Positions 34,894 to 43,131 of a DNA stretch of 64,000 nucleotides are shown in pieces. Below the pieces are notes generated by a model. That model made no database searches, was not told the DNA's origin, and was given only the letters and a program-made list of their open reading frames with translations. Within the stretch, counting starts at the first letter, position 1. Every line of letters begins with the position of its first letter. Both the position numbers and the translations under genes were made by a program. The DNA comes from Paraflavitalea soli (lineage in GTDB: Bacteria > Bacteroidota > Bacteroidia > Chitinophagales > Chitinophagaceae). The DNA lies in the NCBI RefSeq assembly GCF_003555545.1, contig NZ_CP032157.1:4282546-4346545 (forward strand), read 5' to 3'.

Positions 34894-35169
34894 GTTTCCC
34901 CCGGTGAATTGAGCCACAATATTTTTGGAATGTGTAAGCAACGCATAAATCCTTTCCCTGGTCGCCTTCTTCAGATTTTTTTCCCGGATCAATGCCTCAG
35001 TTTTGGAAGCCATTGCTTCAACATAAACCAATTTCCAGGGTGCTAAGTATCGTGTACTGGAAGTCTCTCCGGCATTGTGCTGTAACAGCCGTTTAAGAGG
35101 GTCTTCAGAAAACCCTTTGTAGAAGCTTTCGTCAACCTTACTTTGAATGATATAAACGTAGAAGGCCAT
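34891..35169 (-). CDS. GIY-YIG (URI-type) nuclease, array copy 4
   Basis: 92 aa, first nuclease gene after the intact tRNA-Asp and the most divergent copy (TSSTRYLAPWKLVYVEAMAS where the others have TLSTRFLIPWKLVYVEQMAS). Catalytic Arg and Glu regions are kept. C-terminus VAQFTGGN as in copy 1. All four frames are open, which argues that selection or recent copying keeps them intact. Confidence 0.88.
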   Translation of the reverse strand: MAFYVYIIQSKVDESFYKGFSEDPLKRLLQHNAGETSSTRYLAPWKLVYVEAMASKTEALIREKNLKKATRERIYALLTHSKNIVAQFTGGN

Positions 35170-35173
35170 AAAT

Positions 35174-35206
35174 GCAAAAAGCTCCGAATTTCTTCAGAGC
35201 CTTTGC
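35174..35206 (-). terminator. Array terminator-like hairpin 4, after intact tRNA-Asp
   Basis: AAAGGCTCTGAAG / CGGAGCTTTTTGC stem with T5, directly 3' of the intact tRNA-Asp. Probably the native tRNA terminator that was copied with each unit. Confidence 0.75.
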
Positions 35207-35279
35207 GGACCGGACGGGACTCGAACCCGCGACCTCCGCCGTGACAGGGCGGCATTCTAACCAACTGAACTACCGATCC
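35206..35279 (-). tRNA. tRNA-Asp (anticodon GTC)
   Basis: 74 nt. Acceptor GGATCGG / CCGGTCC (one G-U), D-arm TAGTTCAGTTGGTTAGAAT, anticodon arm CCGCC-CTGTCAC-GGCGG with anticodon GTC, T-arm CGGG-TTCGAGT-CCCG, discriminator G. CCA is not encoded. It is the only complete tRNA in this cluster. Confidence 0.95.
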
Positions 35280-35317
35280 AATATGTTGAGCGATCAATCG
35301 CTTAAGAACTTTGTTTG

Positions 35318-35398
35318 CGGACCGGCGAGACTTGAACCCGTCCCCACACTGCTGTGGGGATGACAGGGCGGCATTCTAACCAACTGAACTACCGATCC
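35318..35398 (-). pseudogene. tRNA-Asp-like pseudogene F with hairpin insert
   Basis: 81 nt, upstream of the intact gene. The 5' half is identical to intact tRNA-Asp (GGATCGGTAGTTCAGTTGG ... CCGCCCTGTCA), then the same 20-nt palindrome, then a T-arm with changes (GGGTTCAAGTCTCGCC). No nuclease gene lies between it and the intact tRNA. The flanks (AATATGTTGAGCGA, CGCTTAAGA) are shared with the region after it, so this is another duplication. Confidence 0.8.
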
Positions 35399-35437
35399 AA
35401 TATGTTGAGCGAATCATCGCTTAAGAGCTTCTCTTCT

Positions 35438-35516
35438 TACCGTATACGGGATTCGAACCCGTATCACCACTTTTAACCTCCAACCTCTTAATAACCAGTC
35501 CCTTCTACCGACCGTT
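35438..35516 (-). pseudogene. tRNA remnant: T-arm and 3' acceptor strand only
   Basis: Minus strand ATACGGGTTCGAATCCCGTATACGGT gives a good T-arm and a 3' acceptor strand in tRNA spacing. The 5' part (GAACGGTCGGTAGAAGGG, GGTTATTAAGAGGTTGGAGG) does not pair with it and has no anticodon arm I can fold. Another decayed tRNA gene at the front of the cluster. Confidence 0.4.
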
Positions 35517-35534
35517 CTATCGTTTTTGGGATGG

Positions 35535-35564
35535 CAAAGATAGCAGTTTTTTAATTTCAACCAA
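35535..35564 (-). promoter_or_regulatory. Promoter of the tRNA/GIY-YIG array
   Basis: Minus strand -7 element TATCTTTG (35535-35542), a full TAnnTTTG match, with TTG (35562-35564) 19 bp upstream as the -33 element. Transcription would start near 35528 and enter the first tRNA remnant. Confidence 0.7.
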
Positions 35565-35647
35565 CAAAAAAACCAGATTTCCTGAACTTTATTTTCTTTT
35601 TTTCTCACGACGACCGGAAAGCCGATTTCCCTCCCCTTCCCCACGCA

Positions 35648-36523
35648 CTAAAACAACGACAATTGCTGGTCATTAGGCCGCCGCTTGGGCTTCGAAAGAA
35701 CGAATGCCGGTGCTACCGGCTCTACAGGTCTTTTTATCTCCCCCAGCATTTCCCCCGAAGATTGAATATGATAGACCGCCGTTTCCTCAAACCGCGAGGC
35801 TACCACAATAGATGTATTGCTCGTATGCTGGTCAAACAGGTCCTTCACCAGCTGCGGGTTATTATTATCCTTCGACAAGTGCGCCAGCAACAGGTGACTC
35901 ATAAAGGAAGGCCGGTACAGCTTAAACAATTCCAGCGCCTGCGCATTCGACAAATGCCCATGCCCGCCCTTGATCCGGTTTTTCAAAGATGCCGGATACC
36001 GGCCATTCATCAGCATCTCCTCATCATAATTCGTTTCCAGGAAAGCCGCATGACAATGCTGAAAATGATTGATCACATGCGCACATGCCTTACCTATATC
36101 AGTAAATACCCCCACCCGCACCGTAGACGATGCTACAATGAAGCTATGAGGATCAGAAGCATCATGAAACTTGGGAAAAGCCGTTACAGATATACCGCCG
36201 ATGCGCACCGCTTCATAAGCGGCAAAAGGAATGACCAGCTCCCGCGCCAGGTCCATCCGGCCATGCCGTAGCGTTCCTTCCGTAATATAAACCGGCAACC
36301 GGTACTTTTTGGCCAGCACAGGAATACCTGATATATGGTCCGAATGCTCGTGCGATACGAAGATCGCCTTTACCTTGTCCATCGACAATCCCAGCCGTTT
36401 CATCCGCTTTTCCGTCTCCCGGCACGAGATCCCCGCATCCACAAAGATCCCCTCCTCATCGTTACCGATGTAGTAGCAATTCCCATTGCTCCCCGAATTC
36501 AATGAGGTAATGTATAATGACAT
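35648..36523 (-). CDS. MBL-fold metallo-hydrolase (YycJ/VicX-like)
   Basis: 291 aa from the Met of MSLYITSLNSGSNGNCYYIG, the normal start of this family; the longer frame upstream is encoded by a GTTGCC repeat tract. Metallo-beta-lactamase motifs are FVDAGISCRE (first Asp), VSHEHSDHISG (HxHxDH), a His in FPKFHDASDPHSF, GVFTDIGKA (metal-bridging Asp) and SHLLLAHLSKDNNNP near the end. YycJ-type proteins are cytosolic two-metal hydrolases, some with DNA exonuclease activity. Stands alone, downstream of the M1 peptidase promoter region and convergent with none. Confidence 0.88.
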   Translation of the reverse strand: MSLYITSLNSGSNGNCYYIGNDEEGIFVDAGISCRETEKRMKRLGLSMDKVKAIFVSHEHSDHISGIPVLAKKYRLPVYITEGTLRHGRMDLARELVIPFAAYEAVRIGGISVTAFPKFHDASDPHSFIVASSTVRVGVFTDIGKACAHVINHFQHCHAAFLETNYDEEMLMNGRYPASLKNRIKGGHGHLSNAQALELFKLYRPSFMSHLLLAHLSKDNNNPQLVKDLFDQHTSNTSIVVASRFEETAVYHIQSSGEMLGEIKRPVEPVAPAFVLSKPKRRPNDQQLSLF

Positions 36524-36608
36524 ATCCGGCTGCAAATTATAACTATTCATTGACATCAGCATTTCGGCCTCCACCTGCCTCCTTCCTCCTTGCTGCTGTA
36601 TTTGTATT

Positions 36609-36642
36609 CCTCCGTTGCCTTGTTGCCTCAATGCCTCCTCCC
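36609..36642. repeat. GTTGCC octamer repeat
   Basis: TCCGTTGCC, TTGTTGCC, TCAATGCC in a 220-bp divergent intergenic region. If the MBL gene were started upstream, this tract would encode the Gln/Gly-rich residues of the extension. Confidence 0.6.
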
Positions 36643-36745
36643 CCCTTAACCCCCGCTTAACCTCCATTCCTCCTTATCTCCTTCCCCGCTTAGCTCCATT
36701 TTCCTATATTTAGTTTTTCTTTCATTAAAATCAACCGTTTTCATC

Positions 36746-38713
36746 ATGATTTTTTCATCCAAAAGGCTCCTCAGTAGCTGTCTGATAGTTATGGGACTTC
36801 AGGCTGCTGCGCAAACCACATCCGTGTACGACCAGCACGAAGCATTCGCCCCATTCTTCTATCCCGCCTATGGCGATGAAGTAAGGGCCGCCGATGGCAC
36901 CCCCGGACCTAAATACTGGCAAAACAAAGCCGATTATAAGATCGAGGCAGCACTGGACGATGCCAAACACCACGTGGCAGGCAGCGTTCAGATCACTTAT
37001 ACCAACAACAGCCCTCAGTCATTACCCTTCCTGTGGCTGCAGCTCGACCAGAATATTTACAGCCTCGAATCAAGAGGCGTGGCAGCTACTGCTGTCGGTG
37101 GTGGCCGCTGGGCCAACCGCAACGCTTTCGATGGTGGCTACGGTATTCAATCTGTCTCCCTCATCGAGAATGGAAAAGCAGTACCCGTAAAATATGAAGT
37201 AGTAGATACCCGCATGCAGATCAAACTGCCCAAAGCAGTGAAAGGCAGTGGCGGAAGCACCCAGCTAAAGATCACCTACGAATTTACTGTGCCAGAATAT
37301 GGAACAGACCGTATGGGCCGCCTCAATACCAAAAATGGTTGGATCTATGAAATAGCACAATGGTTCCCCCGCATGTGCGTATATGATAACGTACAAGGTT
37401 GGAACACCCTTCCCTACCTGGGCCAGGGCGAGTTCTACCTCGAGTATGGCGATATCACCTACAACATCACCGTCCCTTCCAATCACATTGTAGTAGGTTC
37501 CGGCGAATTGCTCAACCCCACAGAAGTACTCACAGCAGAACAACTCAAACGTTGGAATGCCGCTAAAAATAGCGACAAGACCGTTTTACTCCGTTCTGCT
37601 GATGAAGTGACCAACCCCGCCACCCGCCCGTCCGCTACCAAAACACTCACCTGGAAATTCAAGTGTATCAATACACGCGATGTAGCCTGGGCCAGCTCTA
37701 CCTCCTTCGTATGGGACGCTGCCCGTATGAACCTGCCCGGTGGTAAAAAATCACTCGCTATGTCTGCTTATCCCGCAGAAGTAGCACAGGATACAGCCTG
37801 GAGCCGCTCTACCGAATATGTAAAAGGAGCCATCGAATTTTACTCCGATTACCTCTACCCCTACTCCTATCCCATGGCTGTCAACGTAGCCGGTATCGTA
37901 GGTGGTATGGAATATCCCGGTATCGTATTTTGCGGTGCTCGTGCAAAGAAAGGCGGCTTATGGGGCGTTACCTCCCACGAATTTGGGCACAACTGGTTCC
38001 CCATGATCGTAGGCAGCAACGAAAGAAAATTCCCCTGGATGGATGAAGGCTTCAATACATTCATCAATACCCTCGCCGAAAAGAAATTCAACAATGGTGA
38101 GTATGCAGGCAACCGCGCCATGAATGCCCGTAACTTTATCGGTGCCTTCTTTGGAGCTAACTCCGAGAGCATTTCTACTGTACCTGATGTTACCAATCCT
38201 GCCAACCTCGGTACCATCGCTTACCGCAAACCCGGCTTTGGATTGCAATTACTCCGCGAGAACGTATTGGGCCAGGATCGCTTTGATAGCGCCTTCCGCT
38301 ATTATGTACACAAATGGGCCTTCAAACACCCCACACCATACGATTTCTTCCATTGCATAGAGAACTATGCCGGAGAAACACTCGACTGGTTCTGGAGAGG
38401 TTGGTTCCTCGAAAACTGGAAGATAGACCAGGCCGTACAGGATGTAGCCTATATCCAGGATGATGCCACCAAAGGAAGCATCATCACCATTGCCAACCTC
38501 GAAAAACTGCCCATGCCCGTGGTAGTGGAAGTAACAGAAGAAAATGGAAAGAAGGATCGTGTAAAACTGCCCGTTGAAGTATGGCAGCATGGAAGCGTTT
38601 GGAAGTTTGCCTACAAGTCTACTTCAAAACTCCAGAAAGTGACCCTCGATCCCGACAACACCTTACCCGATGTAAATAGTAAGAACAATACCTGGCCCTT
38701 GCAAGGTTTCTAA
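36746..38713 (+). CDS. M1-family (gluzincin) metallopeptidase
   Basis: 655 aa exported aminopeptidase-type enzyme. Signal peptide [18 protein letters not shown]. The N-terminal beta domain (~55-320) contains [20 protein letters not shown]. The catalytic domain has [10 protein letters not shown] in the position of the exopeptidase GAMEN motif, the zinc site [10 protein letters not shown] (HExxH) and the third ligand Glu in [11 protein letters not shown] 18 residues on. The second Gly and Tyr in the exopeptidase motif differ from the classical form, as in many Bacteroidota members. It is followed by a strong terminator, so monocistronic. Confidence 0.92.
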   Translation: MIFSSKRLLSSCLIVMGLQAAAQTTSVYDQHEAFAPFFYPAYGDEVRAADGTPGPKYWQNKADYKIEAALDDAKHHVAGSVQITYTNNSPQSLPFLWLQLDQNIYSLESRGVAATAVGGGRWANRNAFDGGYGIQSVSLIENGKAVPVKYEVVDTRMQIKLPKAVKGSGGSTQLKITYEFTVPEYGTDRMGRLNTKNGWIYEIAQWFPRMCVYDNVQGWNTLPYLGQGEFYLEYGDITYNITVPSNHIVVGSGELLNPTEVLTAEQLKRWNAAKNSDKTVLLRSADEVTNPATRPSATKTLTWKFKCINTRDVAWASSTSFVWDAARMNLPGGKKSLAMSAYPAEVAQDTAWSRSTEYVKGAIEFYSDYLYPYSYPMAVNVAGIVGGMEYPGIVFCGARAKKGGLWGVTSHEFGHNWFPMIVGSNERKFPWMDEGFNTFINTLAEKKFNNGEYAGNRAMNARNFIGAFFGANSESISTVPDVTNPANLGTIAYRKPGFGLQLLRENVLGQDRFDSAFRYYVHKWAFKHPTPYDFFHCIENYAGETLDWFWRGWFLENWKIDQAVQDVAYIQDDATKGSIITIANLEKLPMPVVVEVTEENGKKDRVKLPVEVWQHGSVWKFAYKSTSKLQKVTLDPDNTLPDVNSKNNTWPLQGF

Positions 38714-38782
38714 GCAACCAAAAAGCTTCCGGCAATGAGCCGCAAGTTCTAGGCTACAAGGTATTTACCGATAATAGATAAA

Positions 38783-38821
38783 AGAGTTGGGTCTCCCTAC
38801 AAAGGAGACCCAACTCTTTTT
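38783..38821 (+). terminator. Intrinsic terminator of M1 peptidase gene
   Basis: Perfect stem AGAGTTGGGTCTCC / GGAGACCCAACTCT followed by TTTT, 70 bp after the stop. Confidence 0.88.
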
Positions 38822-38909
38822 ATAACTAACCGCTTACCCTTACTCATCGATTTAAGGCTATGGCCGCCTGTAGTTAATCAAGCTGTATAACCTGGGGAGG
38901 AGCAGGCTC

Positions 38910-38947
38910 GCCAGGCCGCCCGGAGGGATCGGGCCTGGCTTGATTTT
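38910..38947. terminator. GC-rich hairpin with trailing Ts
   Basis: GCCAGGCC / GGCCTGGC stem followed by TTGATTTTT on the plus strand. It could be a second terminator behind the M1 gene or a dispersed element. Confidence 0.4.
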
Positions 38948-38956
38948 TCTTTGGTT

Positions 38957-38984
38957 ACTTTCTTTGCATCAAGGCAAAGAAAGT
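38957..38984. repeat. ACTTTCTTTGC inverted repeat 3' of esterase
   Basis: Perfect 11-bp stem ACTTTCTTTGC / GCAAAGAAAGT, 6 bp beyond the esterase stop. Sequences of this look recur as small dispersed palindromes in bacterial genomes. It may protect or end the esterase transcript. Confidence 0.5.
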
Positions 38985-38990
38985 GACAAA

Positions 38991-39818
38991 TTACCTCTTA
39001 AAGTACCTACTCATAAACAACAACTGATACCCCACCGAGTTATCCCAGTACTCCCAGTTATGCGCCCCCGGCCGCGAAATAAAATCATGCGGAATATTTC
39101 GCTCCAGCAATTTCTCATGCAGGTTCACATTCACCACATAAAAGAAATCACTTGTTCCACAATCGATGATCAATGCCAATGATTCCTTCGTCAGTAAGTG
39201 CGTAAGATTGATCACACTGTTCTGCTCCCATTGCTCAGGATGATCTTTATAACTACCAATACGTTTGGCAATATCCCAGTTCAAGGGAAAAGGCCGCAAG
39301 TCTACGCCGCCGCTCATGCTGCCCGCCGCGCCAAATACATCCTGGTGGCGAAAGGCCAGGTACAACGCCCCATGCCCTCCCATACTAAGACCCGTAATAG
39401 CCCTGCCTGTTCTGTTTTTGATCGTACTATAATGATCGTCAACCCAGCTCACCAGTTCCTTCGATACATATGTTTCATATTTCCACGAGCTGTCGATCGG
39501 GCTATCAAAATACCAGCTGCTGAAATTACCATCCGGACACACGATGATCATATTATACAGATCTGCAGCAGCAGACACCCCCTTTACTTTCTTCACCCAG
39601 CCAGCGTAATTATCACTGTACCCATGCAGCAGGTATACCACCGGGTAACTTTTACTTTTATCATAGGAAGCAGGCTTTACCACCACCGCCTTAATATCTT
39701 TCTTCATCGACCCACTGAAAGTGGTCACCGTATCAACCGTGGCGCCAAAAGCACCGGCTACCAGTAGGATCAGCAAACCAACAGAAACTCCTTTTTTAAA
39801 TAGGCTGTTTATTATCAT
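38991..39818 (-). CDS. Exported alpha/beta-hydrolase esterase (putative esterase family)
   Basis: 275 aa from MIINSLFKKGVSVGLLILL, chosen because it gives a signal peptide (cleavage after GAFGA); an upstream Met adds 19 unlikely residues. Esterase features are YPVVYLLHGYSDNYAGW (oxyanion region), nucleophile Ser in TGLSMGGHGALYLA, Asp in DCGTSDFFYVV and His in PGAHNWEYWDNS. This is the D-type esterase/feruloyl-esterase/antigen-85-like group; the true substrate (acetyl or feruloyl esters on glycans, or others) is unknown. Monocistronic. Confidence 0.88.
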   Translation of the reverse strand: MIINSLFKKGVSVGLLILLVAGAFGATVDTVTTFSGSMKKDIKAVVVKPASYDKSKSYPVVYLLHGYSDNYAGWVKKVKGVSAAADLYNMIIVCPDGNFSSWYFDSPIDSSWKYETYVSKELVSWVDDHYSTIKNRTGRAITGLSMGGHGALYLAFRHQDVFGAAGSMSGGVDLRPFPLNWDIAKRIGSYKDHPEQWEQNSVINLTHLLTKESLALIIDCGTSDFFYVVNVNLHEKLLERNIPHDFISRPGAHNWEYWDNSVGYQLLFMSRYFKR

Positions 39819-39965
39819 AGGTGCAATACATTTTAAGTAACTGTAAATATAAAAATCCTGGGCTAATAAACACATTCAATATCATTGGATTAACCCGTTT
39901 TTAAAATAAACAGTACCACGATTCCAGGCCCTCTGCTAAAAAAGATTTGCTCACTTCACCAATTA

Positions 39966-40001
39966 CTCTACATTTGTAGAGCAACATCTAAACATGTAGA
40001 G
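39966..40001. promoter_or_regulatory. BlaI-type operator
   Basis: Perfect palindrome CTCTACA-TT-TGTAGAG at 39966-39981 and a second half-site TGTAGAG at 39995-40001, ending one base before the BlaI start codon. BlaI/MecI repressors bind TACA..TGTA dyads, so autoregulation is likely. Confidence 0.7.
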
Positions 40002-40002
40002 C

Positions 40003-40374
40003 ATGCAACTGACCAAAGCAGAAGAACAGTTAATGGAATACCTCTGGCAATTGGAAAAGGCCTTTCTGAAAGACCTGATCGAGGCCTTCCCCGATCCCAA
40101 ACCTGCCACCACCACCGTCGTCACCCTGCTCAAAAGAATGCAGGATAAAGGTTTTGTAGACCACAAACTTTTCGGCAATTCCCGTCAGTACTACCCCTTG
40201 GTCAAAAAAGCCGATTATTTTTCAAAACATGTCAATGGCATGATCAAAAATTTCTTTAATGACTCCGCCCTGCAGTTTGCTTCTTTCTTCACCAAATCAA
40301 CCAAACTCTCGGCAAAGGAACTGGAAGAATTAAGAAAGATCATTGACCAGGAAATTGAAAAAAAGAAGAAATGA
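40003..40374 (+). CDS. BlaI/MecI/CopY-family repressor
   Basis: 123 aa winged-helix repressor. LTKAEEQLMEYLWQLEKAFL (helix 1-2), recognition region TTTVVTLLKRMQDKGFVDHK, wing GNSRQYYPLVKK, then a C-terminal dimerisation helix with a Ser-rich cleavage-prone region and a poly-Lys end. Family members are released from DNA when the M56 sensor triggers proteolysis. The downstream M56 gene overlaps by 4 bp (ATGA), so they are translationally coupled. Regulated genes beyond this operon are not visible. Confidence 0.93.
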   Translation: MQLTKAEEQLMEYLWQLEKAFLKDLIEAFPDPKPATTTVVTLLKRMQDKGFVDHKLFGNSRQYYPLVKKADYFSKHVNGMIKNFFNDSALQFASFFTKSTKLSAKELEELRKIIDQEIEKKKK

Positions 40375-41855
40375 TAACCTACATCATTAAATCCGCCGTC
40401 TGCTCCATGTTGCTCCTGCTGGTGTATCGACTACTCCTGCAGCGTGAAAAAATGTATGCATTCAACAGGTTCTATCTTTTATTCAGCATCCTCTTTTCCC
40501 TGCTGGTTCCCCTCCTGTCCTTCCAGATCACACAACAGGCCCCGGCAATAATCGAAGACCTCTACCTCCCTGTCATCATCCCATTGGAACCCGAAGCCCA
40601 GGCACAACCACAGGCGATCACCGGATCACCGGCCCCTCCCCCAAATGCCATCTCCCTTTCATTCCTGGCCATAATAATATATGCACTGATCACCCTCTTC
40701 TTATTGATCCGTTTTATCCGTAACCTCGTCCGCATCCGCAGCGCAATGGCAGGCAACCCTATCCTCCCTTACCAACAGGCACAGCTCATCCTCGTCAACA
40801 ACGATATGCCCGTCCATTCCTTTCTGCACTATGTTTTTATGAGCCAGGCAGATTACAACGATCCCCCTACCCGCAATGCCTTACTCACCCACGAATTATC
40901 ACACGTACGACAAAAACATTCCTGGGATATCCTGTTCATCGAACTACTGCAGGTCTTTTGCTGGCTCAACCCTTCCCTCATCTTTTATAAAAAAGCCATT
41001 CAGCTCAATCATGAGCTTCAGGCCGATGATACCGTCATCAAAACACATGGCGATATCCGCAGCTACCAGCACCTGCTGCTCGATAAAATACAGCAACGCC
41101 AAATCATCCCCCTGACCAGCTCTTTCAATTATTTCATCACCAAAAAAAGATTGACCATGATGACCCGATCCTCCAACCCCACCCGCATCACCTGCCTTCA
41201 ACTGGCCTTACTGCCCCTGTTCCTGGTAGCCGTTTTTCTGTTCAGCGGAAGAACCTACGCGCAGACCAAAAACGCACCCGAAAAGAAGCCCCAGCCTACC
41301 ACCTCGCCTGAAAAGAAGCGACAAGAGGCAGATACAACTGTCCCCCGAATAGTATCTTTCGCTTTGCCCCTCGGCCCAGGCGCTTCACCCGAACAATTGG
41401 ATGAATTCAAAAGTATCCTCGGCAAGTCTGCCGACACCAGTGGAAAATCCATCATTTATAAATTTTCTGCAGAACAAAGAAAGCAGCTGAAGACCTTGTA
41501 CAGTGCCATGAACGCAGAACAAAGAAAGCAATACCCCATGCTCATGTTCATTAAACCACGCCCTAAAAAATCACCCACCGCCGCTGACCTGCAAAGATGG
41601 AGCGACCCCAAAATGTACGGTGTGTGGATAGGTAGTAAACGCGTTGATAATGCAGAATTGGCCAATTACAAGCCCGAAGATTTTGTATTATATGACGAAA
41701 GCAGGCTCGCCAATAATGCTGTCAATTATGGTAAACACTATGTTCAGGTGAGTCTGTACACCTCACCACAGTACGACGCCATGTATAAAGATGGAGAAGA
41801 ATCCCTCGTTATTCTTAAACCTTACACTGGCAAACCCCGTCCCAAAGCCAAATAA
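40371..41855 (+). CDS. BlaR1/M56-family membrane metallopeptidase sensor
   Basis: 494 aa. About four membrane helices (MITYIIKSAVCSMLLLLVYR, LLFSILFSLLVPLLSF, SFLAIIIYALITLFLLIRF and a last one near residue 280, LALLPLFLVAVFLF). The cytosolic zinc peptidase has LLTHELSHVRQKHSWD (HExxH) and NHELQADD further on. After the last helix is a periplasmic domain of ~200 residues with low-complexity Lys/Pro and two AEQRKQ motifs. It lacks a recognisable penicillin-binding domain, so the signal is probably not a beta-lactam. Partner of the BlaI gene. Confidence 0.9.
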   Translation: MITYIIKSAVCSMLLLLVYRLLLQREKMYAFNRFYLLFSILFSLLVPLLSFQITQQAPAIIEDLYLPVIIPLEPEAQAQPQAITGSPAPPPNAISLSFLAIIIYALITLFLLIRFIRNLVRIRSAMAGNPILPYQQAQLILVNNDMPVHSFLHYVFMSQADYNDPPTRNALLTHELSHVRQKHSWDILFIELLQVFCWLNPSLIFYKKAIQLNHELQADDTVIKTHGDIRSYQHLLLDKIQQRQIIPLTSSFNYFITKKRLTMMTRSSNPTRITCLQLALLPLFLVAVFLFSGRTYAQTKNAPEKKPQPTTSPEKKRQEADTTVPRIVSFALPLGPGASPEQLDEFKSILGKSADTSGKSIIYKFSAEQRKQLKTLYSAMNAEQRKQYPMLMFIKPRPKKSPTAADLQRWSDPKMYGVWIGSKRVDNAELANYKPEDFVLYDESRLANNAVNYGKHYVQVSLYTSPQYDAMYKDGEESLVILKPYTGKPRPKAK

Positions 41856-41908
41856 GCCTATTAATAATCAATAGCTTACAATTTATTATCTATAATTTCG
41901 CTTTATCG

Positions 41909-41940
41909 GCCTGCCCAAATTATTCCGGGGCAGGCTTTTT
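41909..41940 (+). terminator. Intrinsic terminator after BlaI/M56 operon
   Basis: GCCTGCCC / GGGCAGGC stem followed by TTTTT. Confidence 0.85.
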
Positions 41941-41970
41941 ACTGGCCATAAGGAAGCATTACGCAGAAAC

Positions 41971-42003
41971 TTTCGTTAAAAAAGCCCTCAACCCTTAATT
42001 TTA
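41971..42003 (+). promoter_or_regulatory. Probable accA promoter
   Basis: TTTCG (41971-41975) and TAATTTTA (41996-42003) with a 20-bp spacer, near matches to the Bacteroidota -33/-7 pattern, 21 bp ahead of the ATG. Confidence 0.45.
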
Positions 42004-42024
42004 CAGCTTTATATTTTCTAAAAT

Positions 42025-42996
42025 ATGCCGCAAGATAAAAACCGCCAATTTCTCGAATTTGAAAAACCCATCAAGGAGCTGTTTGACGACATTGAAGGAC
42101 TGAAACAAAAAGCTGAAAAAAGTAAGATTGACCTGAGCGACCCCATAAAAAAGCTGGAAGAGCGCGTAATTGAAACCCGCAAGGCCATTACCCAAAACCT
42201 TACCCCCTGGCAGAAAGTACAATTAAGCCGCCACCCCGACCGCCCCTACACCCTTAAGTATATAGATAAACTCTTTACTGATTTTGTAGAGCTTTTTGGC
42301 GACCGCAATGTACGCGATGACAAAGCCATGGTAGGTGGTTTTGCTTCCCTGGATGGCAAAACCGTCATGGTCATCGGACAGCAAAAGGGGATCAATACAA
42401 AAGCCCGCCAGTTGCGCAACTTTGGTATGGCCAATCCCGAAGGCTACCGCAAAGCCCTCCGTCTCATGAAACTGGCCGAGAAATTCAACAAGCCCGTCAT
42501 TACCTTAATAGATACACCCGGTGCCTATCCCGGCCTCGAAGCAGAAGAAAGAGGACAAGGTGAAGCCATTGCCCGCAATATCTACGAAATGATGCGCCTC
42601 AAAGTACCTGTTATTTGTGTGGTCATAGGTGAAGGTGCTTCTGGTGGTGCCATGGGTATTGGTGTGGGCGACAGAGTATTCATGTTGGAAAATACCTGGT
42701 ACACCGTCATCTCCCCCGAATCCTGTAGCTCCATCTTGTGGCGCAGCTGGGATCAGAAGGAAAAAGCCGCCGAGCAGCTAAAGCTTACACCCGACTATAT
42801 GCACCAGTTTGGCCTCATCGATGAGATCATCCCCGAACCAGTGGGAGGAGCACATTGGGACTATACAGAGGCTGCCAACCTGTTAAAGCCCTACCTCATC
42901 AATACCATCAATGAACTAAGCCGGCTATCACCCGAAGAGCGCGTACAGAAGCGTATTGAGAAGTTTGGTAAAATGGGCTTCTACGACGAATTGTGA
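42025..42996 (+). CDS. accA: Acetyl-CoA carboxylase carboxyltransferase subunit alpha
   Basis: 323 aa, standard length. AccA with AccD transfers CO2 from biotin to acetyl-CoA, the committed step of fatty-acid synthesis. The N-terminal helical segment ([17 protein letters not shown]) and the carboxyltransferase core [38 protein letters not shown] and [17 protein letters not shown] (oxyanion Gly pairs) are all present. Complete and ordinary. accD is not in the window. Confidence 0.97.
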   Translation: MPQDKNRQFLEFEKPIKELFDDIEGLKQKAEKSKIDLSDPIKKLEERVIETRKAITQNLTPWQKVQLSRHPDRPYTLKYIDKLFTDFVELFGDRNVRDDKAMVGGFASLDGKTVMVIGQQKGINTKARQLRNFGMANPEGYRKALRLMKLAEKFNKPVITLIDTPGAYPGLEAEERGQGEAIARNIYEMMRLKVPVICVVIGEGASGGAMGIGVGDRVFMLENTWYTVISPESCSSILWRSWDQKEKAAEQLKLTPDYMHQFGLIDEIIPEPVGGAHWDYTEAANLLKPYLINTINELSRLSPEERVQKRIEKFGKMGFYDEL

Positions 42997-43101
42997 TCCG
43001 TGGCACAGCCTTACGCTGAGCCTTTTTGCTTTGCAAACGCCTTTTCAAACAGCAATTTATCAGCCCTCCGGCAGTTTCCTTCAGAAAAAATTTGGGCGGA
43101 A

Positions 43102-43109
43102 TACTTTTG
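43102..43109 (+). promoter_or_regulatory. -7 element TACTTTTG ahead of a short transcript
   Basis: Full TAnnTTTG match 22 bp before a 20-codon frame. The -33 region is weak (TTTCC about 20 bp upstream). Confidence 0.4.
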
Positions 43110-43131
43110 CTGATTATTTTTGATACTCATC

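Noticed and set aside
33632-35398. CRISPR array
   Set aside because: Units are ~393 bp with coding genes and tRNA-like sequences; no short repeat-spacer pattern.
35438-35516. Functional tRNA at the head of the array
   Set aside because: T-arm is good, but no acceptor pairing with the 5' side and no anticodon arm could be folded.
36524-36667. N-terminal extension of the MBL hydrolase
   Set aside because: Encoded by a GTTGCC repeat tract; the family start is the Met at 36523.
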